DNA from: Psilocybe azurescens | Taxonomy: Eukaryota; Basidiomycota; Agaricomycetes; Agaricales; Agrocybaceae | NCBI GenBank assembly: GCA_023853785.1 | Contig: JAJIRX010000533.1 | Span: 682,001-746,000, forward strand | Length of the DNA: 64,000 nt | Direction of reading: 5' to 3' | Shown: piece after piece, positions 59,291 to 64,000 of the stretch | Layout: every line of letters starts with the position of its first letter | Numbering within the stretch: position 1 is the stretch's first letter | Made by a program: the position numbers and the translations under genes | The notes under the pieces: model-generated | The model's input: the letters and a program-made list of their open reading frames with translations, nothing else | Database searches by the model: none | Told to the model about the DNA's origin: nothing

Positions 59291-61408
59291 AGTGCCTTGA
59301 ATTACCGCCGAGGAATGCGACTATTGAATGAATGCATGCGTTCGGTATGTGTGTTGTCCGTCGAACAGATAATTGAAACAAGGTCCCGCTACTAATCCCT
59401 CATTTTGCAGACCTTCCCAACTACGGTTCATCCAGACGGTAGACCTAAACGCGTCTCAATCTCCCACATATGTTGCAGGTGCTCGATATCCAGGCGTGCT
59501 TTTTGAATGTGTTTCTCGTATGTGCGGTGGGTGGGTGCCATTCAATTGAAGGTCGCCTGAATGCACCTCATCTTCGTCCATAGACTAGGCTGATTGGTAT
59601 CGAATGTGTTCTGTGCTGTGAGCAGCTTCTGGCCAGTGCGGTTGGTTAATGGCAGGGCGGAATGAAAGTGTAAAGGCGCAAGGGAAACACCCTGTCTCAG
59701 ACTCTCAGACCTGGGCCCCCAAGAATAGAATTTTTATGGGTCGTCGACTGATCCTTCGCCGTTGTGATCTTCAAGTACAGAAACAAGAGCAAGAAGCGAG
59801 TGTTTCTTCTTGTAAGATTTGGATGCAAACGACGGTAAAGTTAAAAGTGACTGGCCCTGTTGGGGGTTGAAATTGCGGTGTTTCAAAAGCGGACCAGTGT
59901 CTCGCGGCCTCCTCTCAACCTCATGGAATAGCAAGCTTCGCCATTTCTCTTTATTCCTCTTCTTTAGGTAAATATAATAGATTTATTTTTCAGAAATCAA
60001 CCTTCCCTGTTTTATCCTCGAGTCACCCTGGCCATCCACAATGTTCGCCTCGATGGCCAATTAACCCTCCTTTTCTGCCACCTTCCTTGGGGTTACAACA
60101 GGAAATTTACTCTATCGTTCTTCGACATCTTGTGCGATAAGGTTCAGACTGTACGGTTCTTGGTCCTCGCTCGTCTAGGTGTTTCTACGGTTGGGCGAAC
60201 TTCAGACGAAACACGGCACCCAAAAATTCACTACAAAGGACACAGGTTCAAGAAGGGCGGCCTGAATAGAGAACATAGCACTGACATTGGAAATAAGGAG
60301 AGGCGCTCCTCAGACTCCTCAATAATTACCAGCATCAACATCGCTCAGTTCCTAGCGCGATGGCTTGGGATCATTAGGGTAAGTATCATTGTAGTCAACC
60401 TCTCTTTTGAACGGCTTGGAAAACCAAGTTCTATTCCCTATTGGCGAGTTGAGATCACAGCTTACCACCAGTGGCTTCTCATGCAGTTTTAGTGTACCCA
60501 CTCGAAATGCACCCAACCTACATAAGCTCTCGAAACGGTGCGGTTAAAATTTGCGCCAAGGTCGAAAATTGAACGTCCACCGAGTTTAAGTTTATGCGCA
60601 ATTAAGACTCTCCAACGAGATTTTCCGCTATTCTATCTGTTGACCCTCCTTGTAGATGACAGAACACCTCGCCCAACGCTCTTAAAGTTGCTGAAAATAC
60701 TGACTCTCTTGCGCCATCAGATCGTCAGATATTCCAGGTTCAAATTGCTCACTGAACCGTACTCTTGCAAAAGTGGGTCAGCAGGAGCAGGCCTGAGTCA
60801 TTTTGCCAGTATTGATGGGATGATATTTGTGTCTAGATTATTTAATTTTTAAAAATATATACATGTGAAGAGTGCACTGGTCTGAGCAGGGTACATAAGC
60901 GGGAACATAATGCCTATATGACAAATAATTTCCTACCGTTCAGCGATAACAGTCAAAGTAATATAAAAGTAAGGAGTGTGGAGAGCAGTTCAATGACAAT
61001 GAATGTATGAGTCGGATTATGTACAAAGGGTTAGGGTGATTGACAACAAGAGACGCGTCCAAAGCGGCAACACAACATGGAAATGCCATGTGTAATGTAT
61101 ATAGTTATTGCTGAATAGCAACGAAACAACACAGGAATGCTGTATGCAAGAAGTGAAAATGTCGAGGCCGGTATGAAAGAGATTGCGGACAAGGTTGCGT
61201 ATTCGAGTGGGTTAAACACGGCTTGCGGTTATAGATGTAGATCGAAAGCGGAGAATAAACACAAGGTAGATGAGGAGGGTGATGGAACGGAAATGATTCT
61301 AGAGATGTAGCAGCAGAGCATCAAGTAGAATCAATGGTTGATGGCAGAACGTGCATTGAATGCTGAGAGTCCAAGGAGCAAGTCGACTCTACTTCTGACG
61401 CGGCTGGA
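59291..61408. other. Gene-free stretch downstream of A3
   Basis: Scattered short ORFs without structure. 60010-60490 has a few protein-like phrases in two frames (for example TLAIHNVRLDGQLTLLFCHL) that do not join. Nothing named. Confidence 0.4.
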
Positions 61409-62041
61409 TTAAACTCCCCTGCGAAGCAAAGTATCTGCCGTGACAGTGGGGACCCATTTCTGGGCGCTCTTTGCTAACATGAGAATTTTACTCTGGATGA
61501 AGCATAATGCTTCAAAAACATAAAACTTATCGCAAGAAAGAAAGAGGCTTGCCTTGATAAAATCACCGAGATATAAACCGGTATCCTTATCTGAAGCTGA
61601 ACGAAACCCACGAGAAGTAGCAGGACGACGCTCGGCATATATAGCCCGTGTGTCCGCATTATCCTGTTTAACGTATGAGCTTCAAGGGAAAGGAGGTCAA
61701 CAAGAAGTAAATACCGAAATCTCGTCCGGGAAACACACGATGTAGGAAAAGTGCTCAGCGCCTTCCTGCGCTGGCTCTTCCCCGCGCAAGTCAATCGTCT
61801 TCTAGATGTCATTATATATGAACACCAATTTTTGATGAAACAGTCTTATGACACGTACCATCAAACGCGACAGTGGTGTTTGAGGGCGCTTAGTTTGAGA
61901 GGTCTTACTGCCGGAGTTCAGATGGATGAAATCCACCCAAATGATCACCTTTGAAGAACCTTCATGGTATGTGTGCCGATGGCGTCCATTTTCAAGAACT
62001 CGTGTAATAGGTGGGAGCAAGGAGGTGCGAGAGCGACTCAT
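61409..62041 (-). CDS. Family A small protein, copy A3
   Basis: Four phase-0 exons: 62041-61859 (61 codons, the same length as exon 1 of A1), 61801-61715 (29), 61663-61553 (37) and 61492-61409 (27 plus stop), total 154 residues. It reads MSRSRTSLLPPITRVLENGR, SKVIIWVDFIHLNS and KRPQTPLSRLM; then KTIDLRGEEPAQEG..FSYIVCFPDEIS; then DNADTRAIYAERRPATSRGF; then SKILMLAKSAQKWVP. The intron after exon 3 uses a GC donor (AAG|GCAAGC), a minor but accepted splice type. TGCCGGCA lies upstream near 62249. No known domain; function unknown. Confidence 0.75.
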
Positions 62042-62959
62042 AGGTTAATTAAAGACTGAAATGAATGAAGAGTTGTGAAATATGTGCGTAAAACGAGAAA
62101 AAGAGCGTCGATTGGTAAGAAACTGGTTGAGAAGAATATGGTGGGAGTTGGAAAGAAAGGAAGGGAGAGAGAGCCCTGTGGCGACATAAACAGGGTTTTT
62201 CTTCGGCCCCCTCCTATAATTGAGCGTATGATTGGATGCAAAATGCCGGCATGATGATTTGATTGGAGAGTTGGCGGCACCGCATCGCACCTGAAGACAA
62301 TGATCACGTCCAAAGAAGTAGTCTGGTTTGCTTTGCTGTCGCAAAGAACAGACCACCGCACATCTACCCCGCAGAAAATGCATCATAGCGCCATCCCCTT
62401 CGCGTAATCTCATCTCATTGCGAGACCCAAATTCACAAACTTGATGCAACCTGACCGACGTGCTCTTCCTTAAGGGTTCCCAGTGCAGAATACATCGACG
62501 AGCCGACAAGTAAATTGGACGTCGCTGAGATGCCTAGAATCGACAATTTTTGGTCGATGTCGGTGCCACAGTGGGAAATCTTCCAGAAACCGGCAGCGCA
62601 AAACGCAAACTCTTTGGTGGTCTATAACAACCCATTGTCAGCATCTTTCATTCTGGACCAGAATGACTTTGGTATTATCCAAGGTTTCAAGAGGCAAATG
62701 CGGATTTATGTTCCCTCGTCTTCTCAAAAGAGACTTGGTGCCGCTGCATTGCTATAGCAGAGCTCTGGGAACCAACGTCCCGCCTGCTGGATGGCGACGA
62801 TCTTGCAGAACCACACATGTACGCATAGATCTCGCGTATGCAGTGCGAACTAATAGCTGGGCCCAACTCCTCCTGTTGTTCTGAACTCTTTTCGTGCATC
62901 CTCGCTGGCAGACGCCTCCAGGACGCGACTCGACCCCAAATCCCGCCCAAAACGTCGGG
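62042..62959. other. Spacer and 5' region of gene A3
   Basis: On the minus strand ATGCCGGCATTTTGC (near 62246-62256) and TTTATGTCGCCACAGGG (near 62176-62192) recur at matching distances from the A/B start codons. An ORF at 62515-62757 (plus) is protein-like (NFWSMSVPQWEIFQKPAAQN) but cannot be extended. Confidence 0.4.
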
Positions 62960-63300
62960 ACCGACAGTGTGACCACTACGACGCGTTATGTCACGTCGGG
63001 ATCCCGACACATCTGTGAGTCAGAGCGCTCCATTTCTTCTTCTTGTCTCCATCTTCCCAATAATTCTTGTTTGGATGTCTATAGGCCCTGTTCAACATAA
63101 GAGCTATGACCGACATCAACGATACCTCAAAAATCAGTGAGATAGGTGTTTTCGCCCCTCAAGATCGTCAAGGCCTCAACCATCCTGCAATAATACCCAT
63201 CAAGAAAAATGTATTGGCTTCAAGGAGAAAAACCGCAAGACCCATAAAATATAGAAGAAAACATCCAAGAGTATAAAATGTGAAAACTCACCCATGGCTA
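62960..63300 (+). repeat. R1 block, copy linked to gene A3 (inverted)
   Basis: The most open of the five. ATG at 62989 reads MSRRDPDTS, then GTGAGTCAG begins an intron-like stretch to GTCTATAG, then ALFNIRAMTDINDTSKISE in phase, continuing to a basic end (RRKTARPIKYRRKHPRV) and a stop. Its LxxxxRxxTDxN pattern matches LPDDLRDLTDSNNPSRFKN of the A1 unit. It may therefore be a small divergent gene rather than a pure repeat. Confidence 0.45.
62969..63022. promoter_or_regulatory. GTGAC/GTCAC + TGASTCA, unit A3
   Basis: GTGAC 62969-62973, GTCAC 62990-62994 and TGAGTCA 63016-63022. Confidence 0.45.
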
Positions 63301-64000
63301 CCAAGAGTCTCAATATGTTCGGCATGATTTTAAGCTTGACCCCTCCTCTCGCACGAGTAGGTGCATCGCAATTTGCATCCATTCTTTCCTATGCTGGAGA
63401 ATTTTTACCTTCTTCATTCGATGGAGACCATTGAAAGTCTCCAACCATGTTTGTATGGGATGTTTGCCAACTTTGCTCGCCGTACCATGTTTCACGGCAT
63501 GCAGACCGTTCTGACTTTGTCGATGTCGGGAACGACGAGTATAACCGCACCCATCTTATCGAGGTGTAGATTTTGTCAATGTGAAATGTCGTCGCGTTGT
63601 TGTTCCTAATTGTGTGTTGCTATCGAATGTTGTCGTCTCCTGTGTAATATTGCCCGCTGCAACCATCGTCCCGGGCCTTCTCCTGTTACACTTATGCGGT
63701 GGTATCCTGGAATTCCCAAGGTGCAGCTGGATGGTGTTGTGGTGAATGACGAGGGGCGGTTTTTAATTTTTGGAGGAGTTTAATTGTGTATGTTTCCAGG
63801 GGAGGCACCTCAGACAGTTTGCTTGGGCGATTTCCGCCATCTTCTGATACTAGCGCATCAACACATCTTCTCTTCAGGAGAGAAGAGGATAAAGGAAGTC
63901 GGAGAAGGTATGGTAGGTCGCTATCGTATTTGTCTTCGAATTGACGAAGAAGTAAAAAGGCAGGAGTATGTTTGCGGTCTGCCGTTCGCCAAACACAAGC
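63301..64000. other. Window end, no gene seen
   Basis: Short ORFs only; G/T-rich sequence at 63600-63800. Nothing recognisable before the window ends. Confidence 0.45.

Noticed and set aside
61024..61036. GGGTTAGGG as telomeric repeat
   Set aside because: A single partial match without tandem repetition.
32718..62041. Family A/B genes as mating pheromone precursors
   Set aside because: Size and copy number fit loosely, but none of the five ends in a CaaX motif, and the proteins are longer with several introns.
43186..62860. Shared peptide AYAVRTN in ORFs near 43186 and 62845 as a common repeat domain
   Set aside because: The match is about seven residues and its orientation does not agree with that of the two units, so chance is likely.
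1..64000. CRISPR arrays, rRNA genes, bacterial operons or prophage
   Set aside because: No regularly spaced direct repeats, no rRNA-like blocks, and gene structure is eukaryotic throughout.

Overview
The window is nuclear DNA of a filamentous basidiomycete, most likely an agaricomycete. Genes carry many short introns (mostly about 45-90 nt, GT..AG with CTNAC-like branch sites). The recognisable families (TPR-CHAT, BTB/POZ, GH28 exo-polygalacturonase, clathrin light chain, Crk1/Ime2-type kinase, SUR7/PalI) are normal in mushrooms. One intron-containing tRNA-Tyr is present. No CRISPR, rRNA or bacterial-style operon was seen.

Layout. (1) 0.1-5.4 kb: a large TPR-CHAT gene broken by two frameshifts and one in-frame stop. 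(2) 6.5-14.7 kb: GEP4 (mitochondrial PGP phosphatase), a BTB/POZ gene, a 13-exon secreted GH28 polygalacturonase and an unknown gene, bracketed by two inverted copies of a ~400 bp dispersed repeat. (3) 15.8-25.7 kb: a dense housekeeping block with clathrin light chain, a monoacylglycerol lipase and its dead tandem copy, a mitochondrial MDL1-type ABC transporter, a conserved coiled-coil protein and tRNA-Tyr. (4) 26-28.5 kb: a decayed coding stretch and a divergent Ime2/Crk1-like kinase. (5) 30-45 kb and 55-63.5 kb: gene-poor, repeat-rich DNA holding five small multi-exon genes. (6) 47.3-54.8 kb: a multi-pass membrane protein head-to-head with a SUR7/PalI protein, then a single-pass surface-type protein with a Ser/Leu microsatellite tract.

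The least expected content is in region 5. Three genes of ~150 residues (family A) share exon lengths and phase-0 introns. Two genes of ~150-160 residues (family B) share a different three-exon layout. Upstream of each of the five lies the same module: a block (R1), then a TGASTCA heptamer, then two or three GTGAC/GTCAC pentamers, then a spacer, then the small gene. The five units are oriented + + + - -, and the internal order is the same in all of them. I recognise no domain in families A or B, so their function is unknown.

Several otherwise well-conserved genes (polygalacturonase, clathrin light chain, MDL1, the surface protein) each show a single missing base, often in a homopolymer. This looks more like assembly or sequencing error than gene death. 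The TPR-CHAT gene (nonsense codon) and the second lipase copy (two TAGs plus a deletion) look genuinely dead. All exon models were read by eye; no alignment or database search was run.
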